DNA of 64,000 bases, taken from assembly GCA_011947345.1 (NCBI GenBank), contig JAAVTG010001010.1:142224-206223 (forward strand). The letters run 5' to 3'. The number at the start of each line of letters is the position of its first letter. Positions within the stretch are counted from its first letter, which is position 1. This DNA is from Phytophthora quininea (lineage: Eukaryota; Oomycota; Peronosporomycetes; Peronosporales; Peronosporaceae). The position numbers and the translations under genes are program-made. This document shows, one piece after another, positions 21,080 to 31,023 of this stretch. The notes under the pieces were generated by a model, which worked only from the letters and a program-made list of their open reading frames with translations, searched no databases and was not told where the DNA came from.

Positions 21080-22726
21080 TCAGCAACGAGGATGGTCGTC
21101 GTCGCGGAGACCAAAGTTACGGCGGAAGTTTGGCGTGTAGTCTTCGACGATACCCACTGTTTCGAGGTGGTACTGGCACTCGATGAGCTCGGCTTGTGTG
21201 AACGCAGTGCTCAACGACCCGTCCACTTCCAGGGATTTACGCAGCGTGATGTCCAGGAGATCGACGCTTTGCTGCTGCACAAAATTGCGCTCGCTTTGTT
21301 TCGCTTGGTATTGGGAAGACGAGTACGATTGGAGCTTGCGAGTTGCGGCCGCTCCTCCGCTCGAACTCGCTGCGTTTACCAACACATCGTTGATAGGAAG
21401 GCCGCACTTTGGACATACGAAACAATATTTTTGCAGGTTTTGGATGAGGTCGTCGCGTTGGTAGTCGTACGACATATCGCCTAGACGGTTGATGTTGACA
21501 ATCTCCCAGTACTTGCCAGGCAACGGAGTATTAAAGAACTGGCCAAGCTGTGGATGATCTTCAGCGTAGATGGCGCTCTTGGAGGTTGGGTAGGATGGGT
21601 TGACCCTCCACTTTTGAGTGAAATTGGAGGTTGCGGTCGGGCAGTTCTCGTCGCGGTAAATGCACTGTTGATACACCGATCGAGAGACGTCGCGGTCAAC
21701 TGGAGCTACGTCGTCGCCGGTCTGGCATTCGAGGTAGATATGCTCCAACATATCAACGGTAGCGCTGCGAAAGGAAATACAATGTTAGCCAAAGTAGCTC
21801 CTGCATTACACAGGGATGAACGTACTGGATACTGAAGAAGATCGGGTCTGCAGGGCTCACATAAGTGGCAAGAGTGGACGACAACGCGCTGTGGATGGCG
21901 TCGAAGCATCGAAGACAACGTGTTAAACGAAGTAATGCGGGACGGAAGGAGTCAAGTCAAGTAGGGACTTACTGTGAGTTCCAAGCTGAATTCCTTGAGT
22001 GACGTCGCGAAAGCCGTTGGCCTGTCCAAGCATCACGCCCAGCCCAGCATAGCCGAAGCCGGCCGGAAACGATTTGGCAGCCCAATTTGCACGAGGAATG
22101 CAACCGGCACATTGGTTCGAGTTGGTAGGAATCGTAGAGCTCTCGCAGCACGAGTTCGCAGGCTCGCTGGACACGCAGTTCCCAGAGACCACCTTGCTAT
22201 TGATAGTGACGCTACGAGTCGGTCCTGCAGACCCGCCTAGTCCTCCCAGAATCGGCGAGCAAGCTTCAATTGAGGTCCCATTGTTGTCACACCTGCCCTC
22301 GAAGAACCGCGCGTAGTCGGCAAAGTGGTCCCAGTACGGGATCGTGACGCAAGCGTACTTTGAGTCGAGACTGCGAAGCATGTTTTCGTAGGCGAGAAGG
22401 AATCGGCGATTCCAGTAGAGAAAACCGCACGTGCGGAAGAACTCGGCCGACGAAGCTCTCTCGGCGGCCAATTCCGTGAACAGGATGTGATGCCCTCGCT
22501 GCATCCCGACGCCAAGCGCTTCAACATACAAATTCTGCTCGTCTGGAGTCATGGCACCCCATGCTTTTCGCACACGACTGGGACACGACTGACCATCGAC
22601 CGGATGAGTAAAGCGTGAGCTATCGCTCAGCAACAAACACACGAGAAACAAAAGATTGAACGCGAGACGACTAGAGAAATGCACCGTTCCGGAGACGCGT
22701 TGGACTACCAGTGCACGGCAGGACAA
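21080..22726 (-). CDS. secreted tyrosinase-like protein lacking CuA histidines
   Basis: Paralogue of the gene at 24043. Exon 1 (22726 to about 21965) starts at a non-ATG codon in this frame, so the true start is uncertain. A hydrophobic segment near 22670 (LAFNLLFLVCLLLSD) is the likely signal peptide. The tyrosinase core follows, but the three CuA ligands are replaced: aligned to the paralogue, EVH is ELA, EAH is EFF and YWH is YWN. CuB-type text remains (GTH, AIHSAL, ADPIFF). A small middle exon and two short introns lie at about 21965-21735; the last exon ends RNFGLRDDDHPRC at 21080. Exon phases around the introns are off by one, probably from base errors. It is unlikely to be an active type-3 copper oxidase; a binding or structural role is possible. 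Confidence 0.75.
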
Positions 22727-23486
22727 CAGTAGCGCTCTTCTTTTGAAATGTGTGCTGCTAGAAGCCCTTCTCTCAGGAGTTACACTTAGATGTTGTTGGT
22801 GGCGGTTTCCAGAGCGTTCAAAGCTGCTTCTTCTTCAAAACTGGTGGAACAGCCGGCAAAACTTGTTGGCCCCGCAGTGAGGTACAGACTTGGGAAAAAC
22901 TTGTCTGACGTGCTGACAGACAGGCACTGTGACTTACAGGTCAGAAGTAGTCGCAACTCGGTGTTCAAGAAGCCAGCGCCACGGGCACTTTGCGAACATC
23001 AAGAGGGCAGGCCTAGCTCTTATACTAGTAGTAGCACATTGGGGAATCGATTTCAGCACTTGGTGATGCTGCAGCCTCGTGTATTTATGCAAAGATGAAG
23101 ATCGTAGCAAATTGTGGCATTACAATTGTGATGCCGACTAGAAGAATTCCGGAGGGGAGACACCTTATTCTCGCTGAATCACGCAGGAGTGCAATCTCGA
23201 CCAAAACGCACGTGTGAACGTTGGGACTCGCTATATGCAGATTCCAAGCTCGGACAGAGAAACGTGTTAAATTGCGATGGCTTTGAGACGCAGAGAGAAA
23301 GTTTCTTGGGCATTCTTGGATGTGACTTCGATCAGTTGGAGCTGACAACTTGCTCTGTGGTGTCTCTTTTGTTATTGTGACCGGAGATAAAGCTAATCGA
23401 CGTGGGAAAAATCGCCGCTGCGAGTTTACTAGAGTTAAAGCTTCGCCAACATCTAGCAGTGTTAACACGAACTGCAAGACTTCCCC

Positions 23487-23624
23487 ATGAATGTTTCAAA
23501 GCTCCACAAGATGATCAAGGACATGTTGTCCGATTCAACAGGGCAACTTGGACATGCGCGCAGGCAGAAAAAACGGCAAGATCGGGTGTGGCGAGCTCTC
23601 GGGGAGGAGACGCTGGACAACTAA
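23487..23624 (+). CDS. possible 45-residue basic protein
   Basis: ATG 23487 to TAA 23624. The sequence is coding-like, amphipathic and basic (LHKMIKDMLSDSTG, RRQKKRQDRVWRALGEE), with no signal peptide. It could be a real small gene or an exon of something larger. No family recognised; kept at low confidence. Confidence 0.3.
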   Translation: MNVSKLHKMIKDMLSDSTGQLGHARRQKKRQDRVWRALGEETLDN

Positions 23625-24025
23625 GCCTGCTCTTCGATGACGTACATCCGTGCAGACGCCGCACCATTCATTCAGCAGAAGAATCACCCGTTGCACACGA
23701 CCGTCAACGAGAATCACCTCACAGCTCCATCATATCGCGGCAACATTTTTTGCGCTGCTTTATTGACAACGACGACTTCTATCCGGAATCTTTGGGCTTT
23801 CCTCGTTTTGACCACGCAATTCTACAGAGAGAAAGAGGTTTCGCGCAGACTCCATGTGGATTTCGTGCTGTTCTTGTGCTGCTGCATGGCCCGACTACCG
23901 GCTTTCCACCGTTTTGTTACAGTCTCCATCGTTTTCCTTCTACGTTTCCGTCGTTGACCCGGTCATCGATTACTGCTGGCAGCATGAAGCCTTCTGGTCG
24001 TTGGAAAACTGCTTCACGAACTTGA

Positions 24026-24035
24026 GCTCATTTCG
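24026..24035 (+). promoter_or_regulatory. possible initiator element of the tyrosinase gene
   Basis: GCTCATTTCG, close to the oomycete GCTCATTYY initiator consensus, lies 8 bp before the ATG at 24043. That would imply a very short leader. Confidence 0.35.
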
Positions 24036-24042
24036 AAACATC

Positions 24043-25773
24043 ATGGCTTCGAGCCAAGCAAATCTCTCCCAACTCGTCGCGATCCTAATCATCGCCACAT
24101 CTCTGCTAGCGACCTGCGCTAATGCTGCCGTGTGGCCGACGAACGGAGTCTGCGGACCTCGTATCCGCTACTCGTGGAGCGATCTCACCACGGCCGACAA
24201 AACACTCTACCACCAAGCAATCTCCCAATCGATGTCCACCGGATACCATGCGCTGTTTGCAGAAGTGCATTCGGACAACGCTACTTTCAAGGAAGCCCAC
24301 AACACGTGCGGTATGATGTACTGGCACCGTCGGTTCCTGTTCGCGTACGAAGAGATGCTGCGCAGTCTCGCCCCGCAGTTCGCGTGCATCACAATTCCGT
24401 ATTGGAACTACTTCGAGGACTACGCCAACTTCATGTCGTCGTCTTGCACCACGTTTGAAGGTTGCTCAACGTTCCTGCAGGATTTCGGAGGCAGCAGCGG
24501 ACCATCCCGATCGCTGCTAATCAACGGGTACACCGTCAACGGCAACTGCGTGGACGGATCAAGCTCACCGTACGCCGATTACTCGAGCTTTTGCGAAAAA
24601 TCCTCCATGAGCGGATCGAGTTGTGCCGGTTGCATCCCTCGAGGCTCGTGGAGCATCACCACCTTCCCATCAGGTCTTTGTTACTCGTCTCTTGCGATCT
24701 ACTTGAGTCTGCAGTACGGGTTCTCGTGGTTCTCGCAGAACATCCACTTCGGAATGCACCAGACCATCCACAACACAGCCATGGGCGCCATGGCCAGCTA
24801 CCCGACGACAGCAGATCCCATCTTCTACAACCACCAGTACGTTTTGAAACTTTCTTGTCGGAATGCGTTCGTCATCTAACGCTTTTCGATGCTTGTGCAG
24901 CGCGACTGTCGACTTGATCCAGCAGCTTTACTTTAACTGCCAGATCGGTCGCACCTTGAGCGACACCGAGAAACAAACCGGCGCATATTCCTACCAGAGC
25001 TGCGCTACTTCCGGGTATCCGTACACAGTCCCAACTTCCATGTCCACCATGACAATGTACTGGAACGTTACGATCGCTCAGCCTGGGGCGTCTCCGTCTC
25101 GTATTGCAGTGGAGAGTCACCCGCGTCTAGGAAAGTTCTTCGCCTACCAACCAAAGGAGTACTGGCACTACGTGAGTGCTACCGACATGGGCAACATGTC
25201 GTACTCGTACTCTTCCGACACGGTATTCAATCTCCTTGTGAGCAACGGACTGTCGTGTCCTCAAAGCCACACGAGAAGGCTGGACAATGCCACCTACGTC
25301 GACGCACCAATTACATCCAATGACTCGACCAAGGCGGCCGCTCGGAGCTTCAATGCCTACACAGATATCTGCTCGGCTGCTGCCGACAACACCAGCTCCC
25401 ATGCGGAAGCGATGGACCAAGCTCAGACACTCGACTGCTTGTGGTACAACGACACCTACGGCGTGGACGACTACAACCCTGACTTCCGTGCAGCGTGGGG
25501 ATCCCCAGCACCGCACACACAATGTGCTACAACCGTGTTCAGGACATCAGGTTTGGCCGCCGACACATCAAAGTGGCGGACTACAAGGGCAGATTCTCGT
25601 TCCACTACGACATTATGACGGACCAGCAGCTCGCGAGGGCGTCGGACATCACGCAGTCGGAAGAGCTTGCGATGATCAACCAGTCGCAGGCATCCTCTTC
25701 CTCATCGACTGCTCCATCAACAACCGGCTCGTCAAATCTGCCAACGCCACCCAATGCACCAACGACGTCATAG
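24043..25773 (+). CDS. secreted tyrosinase (type-3 copper) with Ser/Thr/Pro tail
   Basis: ATG 24043 begins a signal peptide (LVAILIIATSLLATCANA). CuA ligands are H76 (AEVH), H86 (KEAH) and H95 (MYWHRRF). CuB ligands are in GMHQTIHN and the DPIFYNHH segment formed across the intron. Exon 1 is 24043-24836, the intron 24837-24900 (64 bp, GTACG...TGCAG) and exon 2 begins at 24901. The splice restores NHHATVDLIQQLYFNC exactly. Near 25497-25500 one G is missing from the run; the correct frame continues as PSTAHTMCYNRVQDI and ends at 25773 with a Ser/Thr/Pro-rich tail. It should oxidise phenols outside the cell or in the wall. Substrate and host role are not visible. Confidence 0.87.
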
Positions 25774-25879
25774 ACTGTCGATGCAGGCGAACAAATACGT
25801 GTTTCTCTTCCAGCTAAGCTACGCAATGAATATCGTTACTATCCATTACACAAGCGTTAGCAAACAACTTTTCCACACT

Positions 25880-27338
25880 TTACTGCCCGGTCTCATTGCG
25901 GTGAGCACAGATCCGAGTAGCCCACTCGACCACATTCTTCTTGACTGCAGCTTCGTCGATCGTCGTGAGTTTGTGGTTCGCCAGCAAGTTCTTGCCATTG
26001 ACCCAGACGTCCGAGACGTGCTCACGTCCAGCGACGTACACGACGTGGCTGACCGCATTGTACATGGGGATCATCTCGATGCTGTCGCACTCGACAGCGA
26101 TCACGTCTGCTCGCTTGCCCACTTCGATCGAGCCGATCTCCTTCTCCAGTCCAAGAGCTCGAGCGCCGTTGAGTGTGGCCATCTGCAGCGCCTCGCCAGC
26201 AGGCACACTGGAGCTTTCCAGGGTCTGGGCCTTGGCCAGGATAGCAGCCAGCTTCATCTCCGCAAACATGTCGAGCGAGTTGTTGCTCGCGGCGCCGTCC
26301 GTGCCAATGCCGACATTCACACCTCGCTTGATCATCTCCGTCACTGGCGCAATACCCGACGCCAGTTTGAGGTTGGACGACGGGCAGTGCGCCACGTGAG
26401 CTCCCGCACGCGCTACTTCATCGATCTCTTCGTTGGTGAGCTGGGTCATGTGTGCACAGATCAAGTGCTCGGACAGCAGACCGAGACGCTTGAAGTTGGC
26501 CAGCGGACGCAGCTTCTGGTCGCTCTGGTGGCAGCTCATGGAGTCGCGGTTCAAGTTCTCACTGTCGCAGCACTCGCCCTCCGTCTCGTGCAAGTGGATG
26601 TGGAAGCGAGCTTTGTGCTCTCTCGCTAGCGCATCAGCTCGCTGTAAGTTCTTGTCTGAGACGGTGTACGGCGCGTGGGGCGCCATCGTCACCGTAATGA
26701 GGTCGTGGTTGCCTGGCGCGTACTTCTCGAGGTTGGGTTTGGCCTTGGCAAAGTAGTCGTCCGGTCCGGAGCCGTAGTTCCCGGGGAACTCGAGCACGAT
26801 CTGCCCCACCGCGCCGCGCATACCTGTCTGTTCCAGCACCGCACACACTTCGTTGGGGAAGAAGTACATGTCATTGCAGCAGGTGGTTCCGCCGCGAATC
26901 ATCTCGGCGACTGCGTGGGTCATGCCGTCCTTGATGAAATCAGGGGCGACAAACTTGGCCTCGGTCGGCCACATGTCCTGCGTCAGCCAGTCGCACAGCG
27001 GCTTGTCGTCCGACAGCCCGCGCAGCAGCGTCATGGGTGAATGCGTGTGCAAATTGACGAGGCCGGGCAGCACAATGTGGTCGGGCAGGTGGCTCCTCGG
27101 TGCCGACGTACAGCCGCACGGCGTCGCCACGGGGCAGCAACGCCACAATGCGGGCATTGTCGATCACGATGGCGTGGTCGGTCAAAACCTCGTCCCGCGG
27201 CACAACAGGGATCACGTGCGCGGCGAAGAGGATCAAATCCACGGACTGCCGCGCGCTCGCGGCGCCGTTGTCATCGGGGTCTCGTGGGGGCCATGGCAGC
27301 GACAGGTAGGTTCGAGGATGGTGCAGCGTGGCAGCCAT
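25880..27338 (-). CDS. MTA/SAH deaminase-type amidohydrolase
   Basis: Amidohydrolase-superfamily metalloenzyme of the 5'-methylthioadenosine / S-adenosylhomocysteine deaminase (or chlorohydrolase) group. The metal ligands are in order: NLHTHSPMTLLRGL (HxH), FHIHLHETEGE, LICAHMTQL and the catalytic GTDGAASNN. The C-terminal SIEVGKRADVI closes the barrel and a small beta domain follows (YVAGREHVSDVWVNGK). The start is ATG 27338 in the upstream frame (MAATLHHPRTYLSLPW). The frame changes at about 27088, where a CC looks one base too long. The family is best known from bacteria, so the gene may have been acquired by transfer; that is inference. It is convergent with the tyrosinase gene, 106 bp away. 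Confidence 0.82.
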
Positions 27339-27448
27339 TCGAAACGAGGCGCTGGATTGGTGAAAATCACGAATAAAATCTGTGATTGGACGAAACAAAT
27401 TGATTACGCCGAGGGTACAGGGTACATCACTTCAACGTGTTGCCTTTT

Positions 27449-27787
27449 TCAGGCGAGGCACTTGGCGCCGACGGCCGTGACGGCGTCCACGAGGCTGAGC
27501 GTGAAGCCTCGGATGGTCACTTGGCAGTGCGGCAGGACGTTGTCGTCCAGGAACATGCGCAGCAGCGACTGGCACGAGGAGCTCTTGCACATGGCGGTGG
27601 CCTGGTCGGTGGTCGGAGGACTCAGCGCAAGCAGCGAGTACTTGCTGTCGGCCTCGCACGCGATGTATGTGACGTTGGTCTTGAACGGCATCACGGCGTG
27701 GTGCACGTGGCCGTTGTTGCACGTCTCGGCCGACGTCGTGAGGAAGGTGGTCGACGCCACGAGCAGCAGGCCGGAAAGGAACTTCAT
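27449..27787 (-). CDS. elicitin-like secreted protein 1
   Basis: 112 residues from ATG 27787. Signal peptide MKFLSGLLLVASTTFLTTSA, then a domain with six Cys in elicitin order (C near ETCNNG, C in IACEAD, two in CKSSSCQSLL, one in PHCQVT, one in KCLA). Elicitins are secreted sterol-binding proteins of oomycetes that bind host membranes and trigger defence. This one has a Thr/Ser insertion before the third Cys and is of the elicitin-like (ELL) type, not class I. It is followed on the same strand by a second elicitin-like gene about 300 bp upstream. Confidence 0.85.
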   Translation of the reverse strand: MKFLSGLLLVASTTFLTTSAETCNNGHVHHAVMPFKTNVTYIACEADSKYSLLALSPPTTDQATAMCKSSSCQSLLRMFLDDNVLPHCQVTIRGFTLSLVDAVTAVGAKCLA

Positions 27788-28086
27788 GAGGCTGGAGGAA
27801 CGCGAAGAGCAGCTCAAATTCAGCAGTGAGGCGATGAAAGGCAAGGCCGGCATCGACAGAAGGGTATTAACGCCATCCAACGTGGAGCGAACGCCCCAAG
27901 AGAGCGAGATGGTAAAATCACCGCACAGAACCGTTCGCTACGTTTGTGTGATAGGGTGGTGGCTGCGGCTGCTCGGTCGTGTATGGGACTGCAACTAGAA
28001 GCGGTAGCTACGAGGTGAATATGGGCAAAGCAATTACTGTATTGGTAGGAATTTTCCAAGTTACTGCTGCCGTCCGCTTCTTGAGT

Positions 28087-28550
28087 CTACAGCAGAATCT
28101 CCTCCATCGGGATGGCGTGTTCGATGGCGTGGAGAATGTTGTCGGCTACATGGCCAGCCTTGTTGTGATTGTCGCTTTTGTCGACAGCGCGTTCCTCCAG
28201 ACTCACGTACTCCACGACTGACGCGCATTTGGCGAGGAGGGCAGCCACGACGTCCGTGAGGTTGAACGCGTGGGGACTCGTCACCACCTTGCAGTGAGGG
28301 AGGATCCCCAGCACCACGCTGTCGTTCAGCAGCGTTTGGCAGGCAGAACTCGAGCAGAACGCGCTGGCCTGAAGAGCCCACGGAGCGAGCGAGTCGCCGC
28401 CGTCACGTTGGTGTCGTGGATGCACGTCGAGTAGTTGCTGTCACCTTCGAGCGGTTCGAACACGTTTTTGGCCACGAGGTTGGTGCAGTTCTCGGCCCTC
28501 GCAATGGAAGCGGACAGCAGCATTGCGGTCGTGAACTTGAAGAGCTGCAT
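28087..28550 (-). CDS. elicitin-like secreted protein 2, one-base frameshift
   Basis: ATG 28550 gives a signal peptide (MQLFKFTTAMLLSASIARA) and two Cys (NCTN, STCIHD). Near 28390 the frame changes; the downstream frame carries the remaining four Cys (FCSSSACQTLL, PHCKVV, KCASVV) and a C-terminal extension of about 35 residues to 28087. Six Cys in order and spacing fit the elicitin fold. The shift lies in CGCTCGCTCC and needs one base. The extension after the last Cys is longer than in elicitin 1 and is charged, without a clear membrane anchor. Confidence 0.75.
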
Positions 28551-28757
28551 ACTGCCTCGTGTCGAACTAGCGGAATTGAAAAGTGACGTTGACTACTGAG
28601 AGCTTGATGGAGACGCAGCTGGTAGTTGTTTTAACATCGTCAACTCCTTCAATTGCGTCGACGTCACGGTGTTCGAATGTTCGAAGTCATCGATTGCATG
28701 TGGCCAAAGTCAGTGGCGAGGTGGCGACACGAGGTTGATGGCAGCTCGCACAGCACG

Positions 28758-29181
28758 ATGCGAGTTGTGATCGCAATGGCTGCGGCCTTGACTATCTGTA
28801 CGGCTTCTCCGAACCACACACTGCTGCTGTACAAGGACAGCAGCTTCAGTGACTGCATTGGCCTCCTCAGCTTCGACTTGACGGATCAGTGCTACGAGTT
28901 ATGTGTCGATGAAGACATGGCAGCGTTCGCGTGGAATGGAAACTCAAACGTCGGTCAGTTCGTCTTCTTCGAGAATGGGCAGTGCCAAGGCATGTCGATC
29001 ACGGGGTCCAAGGTTGGCGTTGGCGAGCTGTCTGTGGTTGTCACTGGTGGTAAACATATACTCAAGTCGTTCATCTTGACGACCAAGGGGCTCGACCGCG
29101 ACTGGAGGAGCCGTCACGACTTGCGATCAGCACAGCGACCTTAAGTACAAGCTGTACAACGACACCGTAGCTTGGCTGTAG
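28758..29181 (+). CDS. small secreted Cys-containing protein, beta-gamma-crystallin-like
   Basis: ATG 28758 gives a signal peptide (MRVVIAMAAALTICTAS) and a roughly 120-residue beta-rich domain with a Y-K-D-S-S-F-x-D-C start (LLLYKDSSFSDC). This weakly recalls beta-gamma-crystallin or killer-toxin-like folds. The frame stops at 29144 with an Arg-rich tail. Dropping one G from AAGGGG near 29090 gives a more natural end with another Cys (TTCDQHSDLKYKLYND) and a stop at 29179-29181, so that end is preferred. It lies head-to-head with elicitin 2. Function unknown. Confidence 0.55.
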
Positions 29182-29202
29182 AAGAACTCGTACCACAAAA
29201 TG

Positions 29203-30999
29203 CTAATCTTCGTCGTCGCTCACCATATCGATCACTGCTTCTCTGAATTTCGCATCATCAGGAAAGCTCGGTATTTGCCAACAGAATGATGTGGGCTCCA
29301 ATTTGCTCGTTTGGTTACCAGCCAGAGATTGTAGACAGCGTTCACGGTCTCCACAAAGACCGTCTTCCTCGAAATCCGCCAGTTCTGGGGGTAGGAACAA
29401 GTCCATTTTGAACGACGGAACCGATTTACTCAGGTCAATGTCGATTTTGAGTTGACTCTCACGGTCACTCTCGTCGTTATTGCTCTGGTTTCTCGACAGA
29501 TTTTTCTCTCGTGGTTGATAGCGATAGCTCTGCATCTCTCGGCGGAGATTCGCAGCACGTTTAGCTACTCGCTGATTGGCCTTCGCTCGAGCTTCTGCTG
29601 CAACTTCCGACCGAGCCTTCTCCTCCTCCATCATCTTGATCCATTCTTCCTCCCGTAGTCGAATTTGCAACTCCCGTTCAGCTTCTCGAAGACGTCGAGC
29701 ACGCTCTTTACTATCAGCATTTTCAAGGTCCCGTCGCTGTTGTCGAATGTCTACGATCTCTGCTAGAACCGCTGAGAGCTCCATTTCTAACTCGGCTTTT
29801 GTAGCTGCAAGGCGAGACACTTTTGGCCGTTGAATAGCATTCTGCTGCAGGACTTTGTCTAACTTCAGACGGACCCGTTCTCGTTGCTTATGCTTGTGGA
29901 TGTAGTTCTCCTTGATCCGCATTTCAAGCGACATCTACAGGTAGACAGACACCTAAGTCAACCAAGTCAATATTCCACTATCTAAACCACTTACTTTCTG
30001 TCGCAGCTGGGTCTCCAACTCGGTCATGAATTCGCTTGGCTTTATGGTCTCCAAGTCTTCTGTGTTAGCAGTCCACACTGATTCCGTTTCGTTATTGCTC
30101 TCAACTTCACTGCTTTGCAAGGAAGAATTCACCGTCGTCATCAGCGACGAATTGGAGCCTCGAAAAGACCTTGCGCGAACTGCCTCGATCTTCATCATTT
30201 GCTCCTGAACGCGCAGTGCAGTCTCTTGACGTTCAAGTTCACGTTCATGAGCGCCTTGGAGCTGCTCTTGTTGGAATCGTCGCGCTCGTTCTTGAGCGAG
30301 CGCTAGAGCTGCCTCCACCTTCTCGGCGTTCATCTTGGCCAGCAGTTTGGGGTCAGATTCGCTCTCTTGGTTGCTACGCTTCGCTGCTCGTTTCTTCTTA
30401 CGCTTGCGGAGCTTCTGCGGTGGCGGTCGTAGCTTCCGTTGTCGCTCGGTCTCTTCGCAATTGGGTTGGTCTTCACTTGAGACTCGGCTCTCTTCTGAAG
30501 CAGACGATCTCCACGAATCCAAGCCGCCACTCTGCTGGGATTTCCAGCCTTCATCGGTCAGTGTTGGAGTTGGTTTAGTCATCGACGACAGCAAGGCGGA
30601 GATCTCTCGCAGCTTTTTCTGATGCTGATCACCATCAAATAAAGCTTCATCTTCCTTGGATTCTTGCTCCGTCTGCGGTTGTAAGGTCTCCGTTGGTGGT
30701 GATGGCAGTCGTCGTCGAGTGAACGAGTTCGTCCGTGGAGGTTTCTGAACTGGACGACGTTCAGGCTGCAGTGGCGATGAGGCAACTGGGAATGGGACTT
30801 TGTGCACAACATTCGGCGGTCTTGGCCCTTGGACCGGCGGCCTCGCGACTTGAGTGTACGTCTGCTGGATCTGAGCCTCTTGCTCCGCGAAGAAGCGGCC
30901 GATTTTCGCGATGAGATCCGACATCGCCTCTTCACAGTCCCTGGCAAAATAAGCAGCAAAACGACGTGGAGCGAAGACAGCAATACAAGGTTTCTTCAT
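29203..30999 (-). CDS. large coiled-coil protein, two exons
   Basis: Exon 1 is 30999-29995, the intron 29994-29935 (60 bp, GTAAG...GTAG) and exon 2 is 29934-29203, in phase, giving 578 residues. The N-terminus (DLIAKIGRFFAEQEAQIQQ) is followed by a Pro/Arg-rich disordered region. Long charged coiled coils follow (AEKVEALALAQERARRFQ in exon 1; RRLREAERELQIRLREEEW in exon 2). The acidic C-terminus ends VSDDED. No catalytic domain is seen. A cytoskeletal or flagellar role is plausible for such proteins, but I do not recognise a family. Confidence 0.7.
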
Positions 31000-31023
31000 T
31001 CCTAATAATCAGTGCGAAGCCAT

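Larger units (their letters stand above)
22727..24042. other. divergent intergenic region between tyrosinase-like genes
   Basis: About 1.3 kb between head-to-head genes. Apart from the small ORF at 23487-23624 I see no supported gene; longer frames here have unnatural composition. Confidence 0.45.
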
